DNA of 64,000 nt from Parvularculaceae bacterium (GCA_020446945.1 JAGRDS010000032.1:1-64000); one strand, 5' to 3'. Shown: positions 41,001 through 49,138, counted from the first letter of the stretch. Translations and numbers: made by a program. Notes: generated by a model not told the origin, from the sequence alone.

Positions 41001-41909
41001 ATGAACCTGCCGCTTCTCGCCGAGGATGACGACGAGACCGCGCCCTATTTCGCCGCCTACGCCGACCCGTGGCCGGGCGCGATCGCGCTATATCGGGGCG
41101 CGGCGTTAAGCGCGACATCGACGGCGCGCGCCGTGATGGGGCGCCTCGACAGTCCGCTCCGCCCCGGCGCGTCGGGCCGCTGGTACGAACGCGGTTTTCG
41201 CGTTCGCCTTTCCTATGGCGCGCTCGCCGCGCGCGATCCCGAGGAAGTGCTGGCGGGCGCGAATGCGGCGGCGGTCGAAACGGCGGCCGGCTGGGAGGTG
41301 CTGCAGTTTCGCGACGCGACGCTTGGAAGCGACGGCGTGTGGACGCTGGGCGGGCTGTTGCGCGGCCAGAACGGAACGGAGGAAGCCGCCGCTGCGGGCG
41401 CGGCCGCCGGCGCGCGTTTCGTCTATCTGAACGGCGCCCTGTACCAGCCGCCCCTGCCGCTCGATCTGCGCGGCATTTCCTTCGACTGGTCGGCGGGGCC
41501 GGCGGAGGATCATCCGACCGGCGATACGTTCCGTATCCGGAATTTCGCCGGGCGCGCGCTCGGCCTCAAACCGCTTTCGCCGGTTCATCTCGCCGCCGTT
41601 CAATCGCCCGCCGGCGATATCGACGTCACCTGGGTCCGGCGCACGCGCAAGGGCGGCGATTCCTGGGCGGGCGAGGATGTTCCCCTCGGCGAAGTTTCAG
41701 AACGCTACCGGGTCGAGATTTATGACGGCGCGACCCTCGTGCGCAGCGAGGAAACGACCGTTCCGGCCTTCGTCTACTCGGCGGCGGCGATCGCGGGCGA
41801 CTTTCCCCCCGAATCCTATCCCGCCGGGCGCCCGCCGGTGAGGTTCCGCATCGCGCAGGTTTCCGACAGGGTCGGGCCGGGCGGCTGGGCGGAGCTGGGG
41901 GCGACGTGA
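38037..41909 (+). CDS. GTA baseplate megatron/host-contact protein (RcGTA g15-like)
   Basis: The 1290-aa protein starts with a Gly/Ala membrane-like stretch (residues ~1-45), then the phage tail domain, a TIM-barrel-like domain (AYAGPNEWSFRRMILHYAHLC, SDWRDGFDHADLNAGWASRHRRDYI, RFTELGCPAVDKGANQPNVF), and a C-terminal receptor-contact part with fibronectin-like segments. It caps the baseplate and binds recipient surfaces. It overlaps g14 by one base and closes the 17-gene cluster. A very AT-rich segment starts at its stop codon. Confidence 0.92.
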   Translation: MAQLVLSAASAAGRAGAGQIIARTIASTAASYAAGVAERLIFGPRKRTVEGPRLESFQIQSSTEGAGVARVFGRARVAGQLIWAANFRETVSETTESSGGKGGRLAASKTTLREYSYSLSFAVGLCEGAIDRVARVWADGKPFDLSRVNARIYRGTQTQTPDDLISAVESAPGGTGAPAFRGLAYVVFENLPLKEFGNRIPQLSFEVEKSLAQENSIALENALEAVTIIPGSGEFIYGTAKVTRDAGEGATQAENVNNNDSATDFSVSIDALKSAAKNIKAASLVVSWFGDDLRAGNCTLRPGVETHDKTTSPRAWRGGGVARGAARLVSANGGRPAYGGTPDDAGVIEAIVALKAKGLAVQFHPFILMDIPAGNALPDPYGAAAQGAYPWRGRITVGAHEGTAGAASDILSFFGTAAPGDFTVANNAVAYAGPNEWSFRRMILHYAHLCAAAGGVEAFLIGSELVALTRARDHAGAFPAVASLRSLAADVKSILPGAKISYAADWSEWSGVTKPDGRFFHLDPLWADPNIAFIGIDYYPPLSDWRDGFDHADLNAGWASRHRRDYIAANIEAGEHYDWYYASKTDRDAQERTPIADAAYGEAWIWRAKDIRNWWKNAHHNRPNFIRSAAATAWVPKSKPIRFTELGCPAVDKGANQPNVFVDLKSAESALPHYSSGSRDELMQRRTIEAVHDYWRTHNETGPGAPMIETDRLYVYCYDARPYPFFPARADLWGDGANWEKGHWLNGRLTRAPLDALVEALCAEGGVTDIDAGGLRGTIAGYVVDRPLSPRQTIDPLADVFQFDMVETEQGLRFQSRGAPNVAAIGEGALVDDGEAAISMSVGQKSDLPTAVRFGFIDETGDYRAAVAEARLPQTDDVREIALELPAVMDEASAAARARSLLADARVMRESATFTLAPSRAGVEPGDAIGVSVGGLTRDWRILSIRDGAARKVEAVRVAPAIYEAPLATSGFRIAVPPAQFGKPAFELMNLPLLAEDDDETAPYFAAYADPWPGAIALYRGAALSATSTARAVMGRLDSPLRPGASGRWYERGFRVRLSYGALAARDPEEVLAGANAAAVETAAGWEVLQFRDATLGSDGVWTLGGLLRGQNGTEEAAAAGAAAGARFVYLNGALYQPPLPLDLRGISFDWSAGPAEDHPTGDTFRIRNFAGRALGLKPLSPVHLAAVQSPAGDIDVTWVRRTRKGGDSWAGEDVPLGEVSERYRVEIYDGATLVRSEETTVPAFVYSAAAIAGDFPPESYPAGRPPVRFRIAQVSDRVGPGGWAELGAT

Positions 41910-42029
41910 GCAAAAACATCAATAATCTATATAATTTCAATATGTTGCGTGAAATCGCCATCTACGCTGGTAAAGTGAAAAACTTCGCGCGCAGGTTGAC
42001 GAATCACGAAACTGTAATAACCAGTTGTC

Positions 42030-42055
42030 AATACTTAACTTATAACTTAAGTGTT
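42030..42055 (+). promoter_or_regulatory. Palindromic operator/promoter of the TAC module
   Basis: AATACTTAA (42030-42038) faces TTAAGTGTT (42047-42055) with an 8-nt centre, one mismatch. TATAAC (42041-42046) inside it can serve as a -10 hexamer. It lies just before the toxin gene, where an HTH antitoxin would autoregulate. The surrounding ~150 bp are AT-rich and carry no gene. Confidence 0.55.
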
Positions 42056-42062
42056 AGGACGG

Positions 42063-42485
42063 ATGGCGCAGCCACCCAACGTATCGCCGAAACGTGTCGC
42101 ATGGGCGTCCGGGACCCAAGCGGACATTTTCGTATATGACGGATTTGACGACGATATGAAAAGGGCGAGCAAACAAGACCAAAGAAAGGTGCCGCAGATC
42201 CTGCGAGAGCATTTCTGCGAATTCGGCTTTGTCAAATCGCCGCAGAAATGGAATTCAAATGAAGATGATCATCGCGTTTCGGGGAGAGTTTACAGATTGC
42301 AGGCTGCAAAGGGCCATCAACTGAGAATTTATGGAATAGTCGGAAGCCGTCACGGCAAAAAAACTTTTTTTGTTGGCGGAATTGATCCGGGAAAAAAAAG
42401 TAACAAGGCCGACAAAGGAATTCTAAAGCGCGCGGCCGATAGGGCCGTAGCGCTAATCGGGGAAATCGAAGGAGCGTCAGCGTGA
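42063..42485 (+). CDS. RelE/HigB-like toxin of a toxin-antitoxin-chaperone module
   Basis: The 140-aa basic protein has a RelE/HigB-type layout: an N-terminal helical part (DMKRASKQDQRKVPQILREH), then beta strands VYRLQ and LRIYGIVG, and the RHGKKTFFVGG strand. A final Lys-rich helix (KKSNKADKGILKRAADRAV) follows, as in HigB toxins whose C-terminal KK..A..R helix is conserved. It would cleave mRNA on ribosomes. The ATG at 42063 is chosen (AGGA upstream; a GTG at 42051 would lie inside the operator). The gene is far more AT-rich than the GTA genes. Confidence 0.72.
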   Translation: MAQPPNVSPKRVAWASGTQADIFVYDGFDDDMKRASKQDQRKVPQILREHFCEFGFVKSPQKWNSNEDDHRVSGRVYRLQAAKGHQLRIYGIVGSRHGKKTFFVGGIDPGKKSNKADKGILKRAADRAVALIGEIEGASA

Positions 42486-42934
42486 TGGACATTTTGTTCA
42501 GGAAGACCGACGAACACGTCTTGGAGGCTGAAGAGGCTGCGGTTGCGCGTGCGCAAGGTTTGATCGAATGGGCCATGGAAAGAATTGATGTGACCAACAA
42601 GGAACTTGCTCGACGGCTGAATGTCAGCCAAGCCGCGATTTCGCAGATGCTTGGTTTGTCGCCGAAGAACTTGTCCGTGAAAAAACTTGCCCGAGTTTTG
42701 TTAGCGCTCGACGACAGGCTCGTGATTACTAGCGAGAAACGCGAAGCATATCTTGCGGATTGCAATAGCGAACGGATTCGCAAGTTCGCGAAAGCAATCC
42801 CTGTGCGCGAAACTGAGGCTTTTAGTCAGGCGCTGGAATCCTACGCGAACGATGACCCCAAAAATGTATTGAACCGAGGTCTTTATCGTTCGCCGTGCAT
42901 AATCGAGTGGATTGATTGCTCAAAGGCGGCATAG
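42485..42934 (+). CDS. HTH antitoxin (HigA-like) with long C-terminal tail
   Basis: The ~149-aa product has an XRE-type helix-turn-helix (about residues 33-75: TNKELARRLNVSQAAISQML) and, after it, ~60 extra residues ending RSPCIIEWIDCSKAA. Classical HigA antitoxins lack such a tail; in TAC systems an extra C-terminal segment (chaperone-addiction region) makes the antitoxin depend on the SecB-like chaperone. Start ATG overlaps the toxin stop (TGATG); a GTG three bases earlier is possible. It should neutralise the toxin and repress the operon. Confidence 0.75.
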   Translation: MDILFRKTDEHVLEAEEAAVARAQGLIEWAMERIDVTNKELARRLNVSQAAISQMLGLSPKNLSVKKLARVLLALDDRLVITSEKREAYLADCNSERIRKFAKAIPVRETEAFSQALESYANDDPKNVLNRGLYRSPCIIEWIDCSKAA

Positions 42935-42938
42935 CAAG

Positions 42939-43487
42939 GTGAGTTCACAAGCAGAATCCAGCACGGAAGCGCCAAGCGGAAAATTCGGCCGCCCGAGAGA
43001 TCTCGATCCAGTAGAGTACAATCGTCTGATTGATGCTGCTGAATTGCAAGATATTCGGTTGGTAAGCAGTAATTTTTTTGTCGAACCCGAATACTATGAT
43101 CCGAATAATGCAGAAAACCGTGTTTTCGGAATTGAAGATTCAATTACCGAGCCCGAATTCGACGATGAATCTAACGCACTTTTTGCGGCATTTGAATTTA
43201 TCGTTAAGGTGCAGATCGAAGAAAAACTATTGCTCTCATGTACGGCAAGTTATGTGGTCGGATTTCGGATAGAAGGTCAATTCGACCTTGACCTGATGAA
43301 ATACTTTGCTCGGAGAATTGGTCGAAATGCTACCTACCCATACTTTCGCGACCATGCTGCGCAACTTAGCTGGGCGTCGGGTGCGCAACTGCCAATTTTG
43401 CCAATTATGAAGACAGGTTCCGCTAAGAAATCGGCCGCACAGGTAAGCGGTGTGGAGGCGGCTAGCGAACCGCAAAATACCCCCTGA
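42939..43487 (+). CDS. SecB-like chaperone of the TAC module
   Basis: The 182-aa protein resembles SecB: LIDAAELQDIRLVSSNF near the start matches the first SecB strand, AAFEFIVKVQIEEKLLLSCTASYVV gives the central sheet, and a final helix (YPYFRDHAAQLSW) leads to LPILPIM, like the conserved C-terminal LP..L.P of SecB proteins. An acidic insert (~55-80) and a Ser/Ala-rich tail differ from house-keeping SecB. It starts at GTG 42939, five bases after the antitoxin stop. As in Mycobacterium Rv1957, it would fold and protect the antitoxin. AT-rich. Confidence 0.72.
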   Translation: MSSQAESSTEAPSGKFGRPRDLDPVEYNRLIDAAELQDIRLVSSNFFVEPEYYDPNNAENRVFGIEDSITEPEFDDESNALFAAFEFIVKVQIEEKLLLSCTASYVVGFRIEGQFDLDLMKYFARRIGRNATYPYFRDHAAQLSWASGAQLPILPIMKTGSAKKSAAQVSGVEAASEPQNTP

Positions 43488-43590
43488 AATTAACCGCGTT
43501 CTCTTCAATTTGTGGCAGGATCGCTTATCTACCTATGGGGGCAAGCCCCTCGAGAGTAATGTTTTGCGGCCGAAAGGAGCCTTTTAGGTC

Positions 43591-44565
43591 TTGGCGAGGA
43601 ATCCTTACAGCGTGTTGGGCGTCGTCCCGTCCGCATCGGACGCGGATATCCGCGCCGCGTTCAGAAAGCTCGCCAAGCAATACCATCCCGACCGCAACAG
43701 GGACGACAAGAAGGCGGAAGAAAAATTCAAGGAGATTTCCGCCGCTTTCGACATTATCGGCGATGCGGACCGGCGCCGGAAATACGATCGCGGCGAAATC
43801 GACGAGAACGGCCGCGAGCGCGCGCATGCCGGCTATCGCCAATGGGCCGGCCCGGGCGGTCAGGGTTATGGCGCGCAGGGCGGAAGCGGCGCCGGCGGGC
43901 CTTATTCCGCGTCCGGTTATTCCGGCGGCTTCGCGAACAAGGGCGATTTCGACGATCTCGGCGATATTTTCGCCGATCTTTTCGGGCGCGGGCGCGCCGG
44001 CGCGCAAGGCTTTGAGCAGGCCGGCGCTTTGCGCGGGCGCGATCTAAAATACAGGATCGAGGTCGATTTTCTCGACGCGGCGCGCGGCGCCAAAAAGCGC
44101 GTCACGATGGCGGACGGGCGCGCGCTCGATATCGCCATTCCGGCCGGCGTCGACAACGGGCGGACATTGCGCCTTAAAGGGCAGGGCGAACCCGGCGTTT
44201 CGGGCGGGCCGTCGGGTGATGTCCTTGTCGAGATTTCCGTCAAAGCCCATCCGCTTTTCGAACGCGACGGCGACGACATTCACATCGAGGCGCCGATCTC
44301 GCTGAAGGAGGCTGTGCTGGGCGGCAAGATAACCGCGCCGACGATCGACGGCGACGTTGCGATCACCGTGCCGAAAAATTCAAGTTCGGGCGCGGTCCTG
44401 CGCCTCAAGGGACGCGGCGTCAAACGCGACGGCGCAAAGGCGGGCGATCAATATGTGAAACTCAAGATCGTGTTGCCAGAGGGCGGCGACCGCGAGCTTG
44501 AAGAATTCGTCAAGGGCTGGAGCGGCGGCGAGGCGAAACCGCGCAGGCATTTCGCTGGCGTTTAG
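43591..44565 (+). CDS. DnaJ/CbpA-type co-chaperone
   Basis: The 324-aa protein has an N-terminal J domain with the HPD motif (QYHPDRN, His ~32), a Gly/aromatic-rich linker (~85-130) and two DnaJ C-terminal substrate-binding modules (LDIAIPAGVDNGRTLRLKGQG, and KEAVLGGKITAPTIDG). It lacks the Cys-rich zinc region, like CbpA. It would stimulate DnaK. The start is TTG at 43591 (MARNPYSVLGV), with GGAG ~15 bases before. Base composition is back to host level, so it is probably not part of the TAC insert. Confidence 0.88.
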   Translation: MARNPYSVLGVVPSASDADIRAAFRKLAKQYHPDRNRDDKKAEEKFKEISAAFDIIGDADRRRKYDRGEIDENGRERAHAGYRQWAGPGGQGYGAQGGSGAGGPYSASGYSGGFANKGDFDDLGDIFADLFGRGRAGAQGFEQAGALRGRDLKYRIEVDFLDAARGAKKRVTMADGRALDIAIPAGVDNGRTLRLKGQGEPGVSGGPSGDVLVEISVKAHPLFERDGDDIHIEAPISLKEAVLGGKITAPTIDGDVAITVPKNSSSGAVLRLKGRGVKRDGAKAGDQYVKLKIVLPEGGDRELEEFVKGWSGGEAKPRRHFAGV

Positions 44566-44595
44566 GCCGCGCGTTTCGTAACTTCGCGCATTGTG

Positions 44596-46074
44596 ATGAA
44601 TGAGTTTGAAGAAAACGCCTCTCCCGATGCTGACGGCGTTTCGCCGCGCAGATGGACGCGGCTTGAAAATTTCCTGAGCGAACTGCCGCCGGCCGCGGCG
44701 GCGAAACTTTTCGCCGCGGTCGAAAGCGGCGGCGAGACGGCGGGACTTCCCGCCGCGCAAGTGCTGAAAATACTCCGTACACGCCTTGTAGACGCCGGCG
44801 CGCCGTTTCCCGAACGCCCGGCGAATGCGCGGCGCGCTTTTTTTGCGCCGTTTGAGGATTTTCTCATCTCCGGCCGCAAGGGGCGCAAACGCCGCGCGCG
44901 CATCGACCGGGCGTCGCTCGGCGCGATCTGGGCGCTGATCGGGGAAGACGCCGCCTGCAAGGAGGCGGCGAACGCGGCCGACGCGTATGACGCAGCGCTG
45001 GCGCGCGGCGACAAATCGCTCGCGCATCTTGAGGATGCGCTGTTCGCCGGCGCGGCGATCGGGTTTGCGCGCCTTATCGATCACGCGGAAGCGGACGCGG
45101 CCTTTCGTTCCGATCTTTCCCGGCGCCTCGGCGCGCAGTCCGAAAAATGCGCGGACAAGACAGGCGCGGCTGCACTGCACGATCTTGCGGAGATCAATTT
45201 TCTCCTGCCGGCCATCGGTCATTTGAAAGCCGTCCGCGGCGCCTTTGCGCGCGGCGCGGCGCGCCTCACGGAAGAAGAGCTTTACGATGCGCGCCGCATC
45301 TATTCGATGTGCGTGAAAGACGCGCCGCAGGCCGCGCCCTATATTCCGCTCGCGATCGCCGCGCGCATGGCCTCGTTCGATGAGGCGTTCGCGCTCTATT
45401 ACCATTTCGCGCGCATTGAGGACGAGGCGTTGCCCGACGCGGCGGCCGACGCCGCCTTCATCGCCGAGGCCGCCTTTGACGATCTTGAAAGCATGGCGCG
45501 CGCGCTTGAACGCGCAGCCGATGAAGAGCCGCATTTCGACGGCGCAAGCGCCCTGTTCGATCGTTTCGCCGCGCTCGCCGGCGGCGTTGCGCGCGCCGCC
45601 GCGCGCGAGAATGACGCCGCTTTCGCCAATCGCATCGGGGCGAGCCGCGACATCGCCGCCGGCGCGCTTGCGCGCTATTGCGAATGCGCGCTCGCCGGCC
45701 TGCGCCGCTTTTTGCCGACGCGCCACGCCGGCGGGTCGTCGCGTCTGATGGCGCTTCGCCCCGATATCGCGCGCAGTCTCGATCCGCGCGATGAGATGGC
45801 TGCGCGCGCGGGCGCGGGGTTTCTGGTCGAGGCGCAGCGGCTCGGCGCGGCGCTTGAACGGCGCGATGCGGCGAGGTTCGCCGACGATGCGCGGTCGGAG
45901 CTGCGCCGCTACGCCGGCGATCTGATTGCGGAAATCCGTGCGGCCGAAGGCGAGCCGCGCGCCGCCGCCGCACGGCGCATGGAGGCGGTCCTTCGCGTCG
46001 CCGCGATCCTTCTCGCCGATGACGAACTCGCCCTGTTCAGGGAGCGGGCGAATGTCGCGCTTGTGTCCGCCTAG
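44596..46074 (+). CDS. Large Ala-rich helical protein of unknown function
   Basis: The ~492-aa product is soluble, almost entirely helical and Ala/Arg/Glu-rich, without signal peptide or clear motif. Segments such as LSELPPAAAAKLFAAVESG and RRFLPTRHAGGSSRLMALRPDIARSL look conserved-domain-like, but no family is recognised. Codon use matches the host. The start may be GTG 44593 or ATG 44596; no clear RBS. It follows the CbpA-type gene by ~30 nt, so it may be co-transcribed. Confidence 0.65.
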   Translation: MNEFEENASPDADGVSPRRWTRLENFLSELPPAAAAKLFAAVESGGETAGLPAAQVLKILRTRLVDAGAPFPERPANARRAFFAPFEDFLISGRKGRKRRARIDRASLGAIWALIGEDAACKEAANAADAYDAALARGDKSLAHLEDALFAGAAIGFARLIDHAEADAAFRSDLSRRLGAQSEKCADKTGAAALHDLAEINFLLPAIGHLKAVRGAFARGAARLTEEELYDARRIYSMCVKDAPQAAPYIPLAIAARMASFDEAFALYYHFARIEDEALPDAAADAAFIAEAAFDDLESMARALERAADEEPHFDGASALFDRFAALAGGVARAAARENDAAFANRIGASRDIAAGALARYCECALAGLRRFLPTRHAGGSSRLMALRPDIARSLDPRDEMAARAGAGFLVEAQRLGAALERRDAARFADDARSELRRYAGDLIAEIRAAEGEPRAAAARRMEAVLRVAAILLADDELALFRERANVALVSA

Positions 46075-46198
46075 CGCCGCGCGCGCGGAAACGTCCGCAA
46101 GCCGCGCTCGTCTGTATTTGAATGCCGCGCGCGCACTTGTGAGCGCGGCCGGGCCCGCTGGAGGCTAAAACGCGCAGCGTACTGATGGAAACGGATTG

Positions 46199-47467
46199 AT
46201 GGTTGAGGAAACGAGAAAAACGAAATTCGCCGCAAGCAAGGGCGCGGAACTGGCCGGCGCGCTTGAACTGCCCAACGGCGCCCCGCGCGCCTATGCGCTG
46301 TTTGCGCATTGTTTCACCTGTTCGAAAGATATTCTCGCCGCGCGCGAGATCGCCCGCGCCCTGCGCAGCGAGGGGTTTGCGGTCCTGCGGTTCGATTTCA
46401 CCGGGCTCGGCGCCTCGACCGGCGAATTCGGCGATACGAATTTTTCCTCAAATGTCGATGATCTCGTTTCGGCGGCCGATTACCTGCGGCGCGAATTCAG
46501 GGCGCCGGAAATCCTGATCGGCCATTCGCTCGGCGGCGCGGCGGCGATTGTCGCGGCGCAAAGGATTGCGGAGACGAAAGGCGTCGCCGTTATCGGCGCG
46601 CCGTCCGACGCGCGTCATGTCGCACGGCGTTTCGGCGCGCGGCGCGAGGAAATCGTGCGCGAGGGCGAAGCGCAAACGCCGCTCGCCGGGCGCGTGTTCA
46701 CGATCAAGAAACAGTTCCTTGACGACATCGAACGCGCCGATGTTCTCGCCGCCGCCGCGAACCTGAAACGCCCGCTCCTGATTTTGCATTCCCCGCTCGA
46801 CGCGACGGTGGGCGTGGAAAACGCCGCCGAATTATTCGCCGCGGCGAAACATCCGAAAAGTTTCGTCAGCCTCGACAATGCAGACCATCTTCTCGCCGAT
46901 CCGGCGGACGCGCGATACGCCGCAGGGGTCATCTCGGCCTGGGCCGCGCGGTTCGTCGGCGCACGGCCGGCGGACGGTCGCGATGCGCAAGAGCGCGCGG
47001 CGGATCGCCCCGAACCCGGCGAACTCAACGCCGCCCCCGCGTTCAGGGGCGGCGCGCGCGCGCAGACCGTTCCGGGCAGGGCGCTCGCCGTCGCGCTGTC
47101 GATCGACGGTTATCCCTTCATGCTCGACGCCGCGCCCGGCGATGGCGGGGACGGGCTCGGCCCCGATCCGACGCGCACGCTTGAAAGCGCGCTCGCCGCC
47201 TGCGGCGTTATGACGATGCGCATGTATGCGCAGCATAAAGGCTGGCCCCTTGAAAGCGCCGCCATCGAGGTGAAGCGCGCGCCGGGCGCCGACGCCCACG
47301 CCGCGCGCGAATTCGAAAAGTCGATCGAGTTGAAAGGCGCGCTCGACGCGGTGCAGCGGGCCCGCCTTGTCGAGATCGCGGACCGCTGCCCGGTCCATAA
47401 AATATTGTCGCAGGGCGCGGCGATTCGTTCCAGCCTGATCGGGAACAAAGGAGGAAACGCCACATAA
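46199..47467 (+). CDS. Alpha/beta hydrolase-OsmC fusion protein
   Basis: The 422-aa protein joins two domains. The N-terminal ~255 residues form an alpha/beta hydrolase (LFAHCFTCSKD, GLGASTGEF, nucleophile GHSLGGAAA near 112, Asp in HSPLDATV, His in DNADHLL). The C-terminal ~150 residues form an OsmC/Ohr-like peroxiredoxin fold with two Cys in AACGVMTMRMYAQ and DRCPVHKIL. This arrangement is known in many proteobacteria; it probably handles organic hydroperoxides or related esters. ATG at 46199 follows GGAAACGG. Confidence 0.87.
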   Translation: MVEETRKTKFAASKGAELAGALELPNGAPRAYALFAHCFTCSKDILAAREIARALRSEGFAVLRFDFTGLGASTGEFGDTNFSSNVDDLVSAADYLRREFRAPEILIGHSLGGAAAIVAAQRIAETKGVAVIGAPSDARHVARRFGARREEIVREGEAQTPLAGRVFTIKKQFLDDIERADVLAAAANLKRPLLILHSPLDATVGVENAAELFAAAKHPKSFVSLDNADHLLADPADARYAAGVISAWAARFVGARPADGRDAQERAADRPEPGELNAAPAFRGGARAQTVPGRALAVALSIDGYPFMLDAAPGDGGDGLGPDPTRTLESALAACGVMTMRMYAQHKGWPLESAAIEVKRAPGADAHAAREFEKSIELKGALDAVQRARLVEIADRCPVHKILSQGAAIRSSLIGNKGGNAT

Positions 47468-47603
47468 CGGCCCCAAATTGTTGACAAATTTTAACTCGCG
47501 CCGACGCGATTCCGCCTACATGCCGCCCATATGTTCCACCGCAAGAGGGCGCATGCGATGATAGCCGCCCGGCGCGGCGTGAATGAGAGCGTAAGGGAAC
47601 AAA

Positions 47604-49127
47604 ATGAGCCAGATTAAGACCAGGAATAAGACCAGAGGTTTCAGGTACGGTTTGCTGACCGGCATTGCGGCTGCGGGCCTGCTCGCCGGCGCGGGTGCGA
47701 TATTGTCGCCTGACGCGAGCGCGCAGGCGCCGCGTCTGGTTGCGCCGCCGCCGGCCGCCGCCGACGGCGCGCTTTCGTTCGCCGATCTGGTCGAGCGCGT
47801 ATCGCCGGCCGTCGTCAGCGTCGTCGTCGAGCGCGAGATTGAACAACCCCGCGTACCCGACGCGCTTCAGGACTTTTTCGGCTTCCGCTTCGGAACGCCC
47901 GATAACGGCCGGGGCGGCGATGACGGGTTTGACGGCGGCGTGCAGCGCGCCGAGGCGCAAGGCTCCGGTTTCTTCATCGATGCGGCCGGGCACGTCGTCA
48001 CCAACAATCACGTTGTAGAAGACGCCGATACGATTCGAATTCGCTTCTCGGATGGAAAGGAAATTCCGGCGAAACTTGTCGGCACCGATCCGTTGACCGA
48101 TCTCGCCGTACTGAAGGCGGAGCCGCCGAAAGGCCAGGCATTCGTTCAGTTTGCGGAGGATGTGAATCTGCGCGTCGGCGACTGGGTTATCGCGGTCGGC
48201 AATCCGTTCGGTCTCGGCGGTTCGGTGACAAGCGGCATCGTCTCGGCGATCGGCGGCGAAAACCGCGAAGGCCAGTTTCTTGATTTCATTCAGGTCGACG
48301 CGCCGATCAATCGCGGCAATTCGGGCGGACCGACCTTCGATCTCAAAGGGCGCGTCGTCGGCGTCAACACGGCGATATATTCGCCGAATGGCGGCAGCGT
48401 CGGCATCGGTTTCGCGATCCCGGCGAAAGTCGCCAAGGAGACGGTGGCGCAATTGATCGATTCCGGATCGGTGACGCGCGGCTGGCTCGGCGTTTCAATC
48501 CAGCCCGTCACGACGGAAATCGCCGCCGCGCTTGGGCGTAAGGACACGAACGGCGCGCTCATCGCCGAAGTTCTGGACGGATCGCCGGCGCAAAAGGCCG
48601 GGTTTGAAAGCGGCGATCTCGTCCTCGAAGTCAACGGGCGGGGCGTTGCAAATCCGCGCGATCTTACGCGGTCCATTTCGGCGCTGCCGCCGGGCGAAAG
48701 GGCGAAAGTCAGCGTACTGCGCAACGGCGCGGAAAAATCGCTTACCGTCAGGCTCGGCCAGCGCGATCTCGAACAGGTCGCCTCGAATGAAGAGACGCCG
48801 TCGCATTCGGAAGACTCGCTTTCGAAAAGCGTCGGATTGCGCGTTGCGGAACTTTCCGATGCGATGCGCCAGCAGTTCCGCATCGCGGACGGCGTCAACG
48901 GCGTTCTCGTGACGTCGGTCCGGTCGGGAAGCGCGGCGGAAGATGCGGGCCTTCGTCCGGGCGTCGTCATCCTCCAGGTCGACGGCGCGGCTGTAACGAC
49001 GGCGTCATCGCTCAAATCGAAAATCGCCGACGCGCAAAAGGCCGGCAAGGAGGCGGTGTTGCTTCGCCTCCAGCTCGGTTCGGCAAAACAGTTCAGTGCG
49101 CTGAAACTGGAAACCAGCAAAGGCTGA
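47604..49127 (+). CDS. degP: Periplasmic serine endoprotease, DegP/HtrA family
   Basis: The 507-aa protein has an N-terminal signal (cleavage near ASA, ~40), a trypsin-like domain with triad H136 (NNHVV), D166 (TDLAVL) and S240 (GNSGGP), and two PDZ domains (~295-385 and ~415-500). It degrades or refolds damaged envelope proteins. The 136-bp upstream gap has TTGACA at 47481-47486, but no clear -10. An OmpR-type two-component pair follows, so envelope stress control is plausible. Confidence 0.93.
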   Translation: MSQIKTRNKTRGFRYGLLTGIAAAGLLAGAGAILSPDASAQAPRLVAPPPAAADGALSFADLVERVSPAVVSVVVEREIEQPRVPDALQDFFGFRFGTPDNGRGGDDGFDGGVQRAEAQGSGFFIDAAGHVVTNNHVVEDADTIRIRFSDGKEIPAKLVGTDPLTDLAVLKAEPPKGQAFVQFAEDVNLRVGDWVIAVGNPFGLGGSVTSGIVSAIGGENREGQFLDFIQVDAPINRGNSGGPTFDLKGRVVGVNTAIYSPNGGSVGIGFAIPAKVAKETVAQLIDSGSVTRGWLGVSIQPVTTEIAAALGRKDTNGALIAEVLDGSPAQKAGFESGDLVLEVNGRGVANPRDLTRSISALPPGERAKVSVLRNGAEKSLTVRLGQRDLEQVASNEETPSHSEDSLSKSVGLRVAELSDAMRQQFRIADGVNGVLVTSVRSGSAAEDAGLRPGVVILQVDGAAVTTASSLKSKIADAQKAGKEAVLLRLQLGSAKQFSALKLETSKG

Positions 49128-49138
49128 CGCTTTTACGG

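Noticed and set aside
41906..42139. 77-codon frame starting at a GTG inside the g15 stop
   Set aside because: It runs through the TAC operator and start of the toxin gene; no RBS and no similarity to GTA genes.
42883..43143. Minus-strand 86-codon frame within the SecB-like gene
   Set aside because: Antisense to the SecB-like coding region, without RBS or motif.
41910..43590. Integrase or att-site-flanked island around the TAC genes
   Set aside because: No integrase gene, tRNA or convincing flanking direct repeat could be seen; only a 7-bp TGGGGGC match on both sides.
44380..45726. Minus-strand open frame of 448 codons
   Set aside because: Antisense to the 44596-46074 gene; Arg/Ala-rich with no motif and no RBS.
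47208..48452. Minus-strand open frame of 414 codons
   Set aside because: Antisense to degP, whose catalytic triad and PDZ domains are intact.
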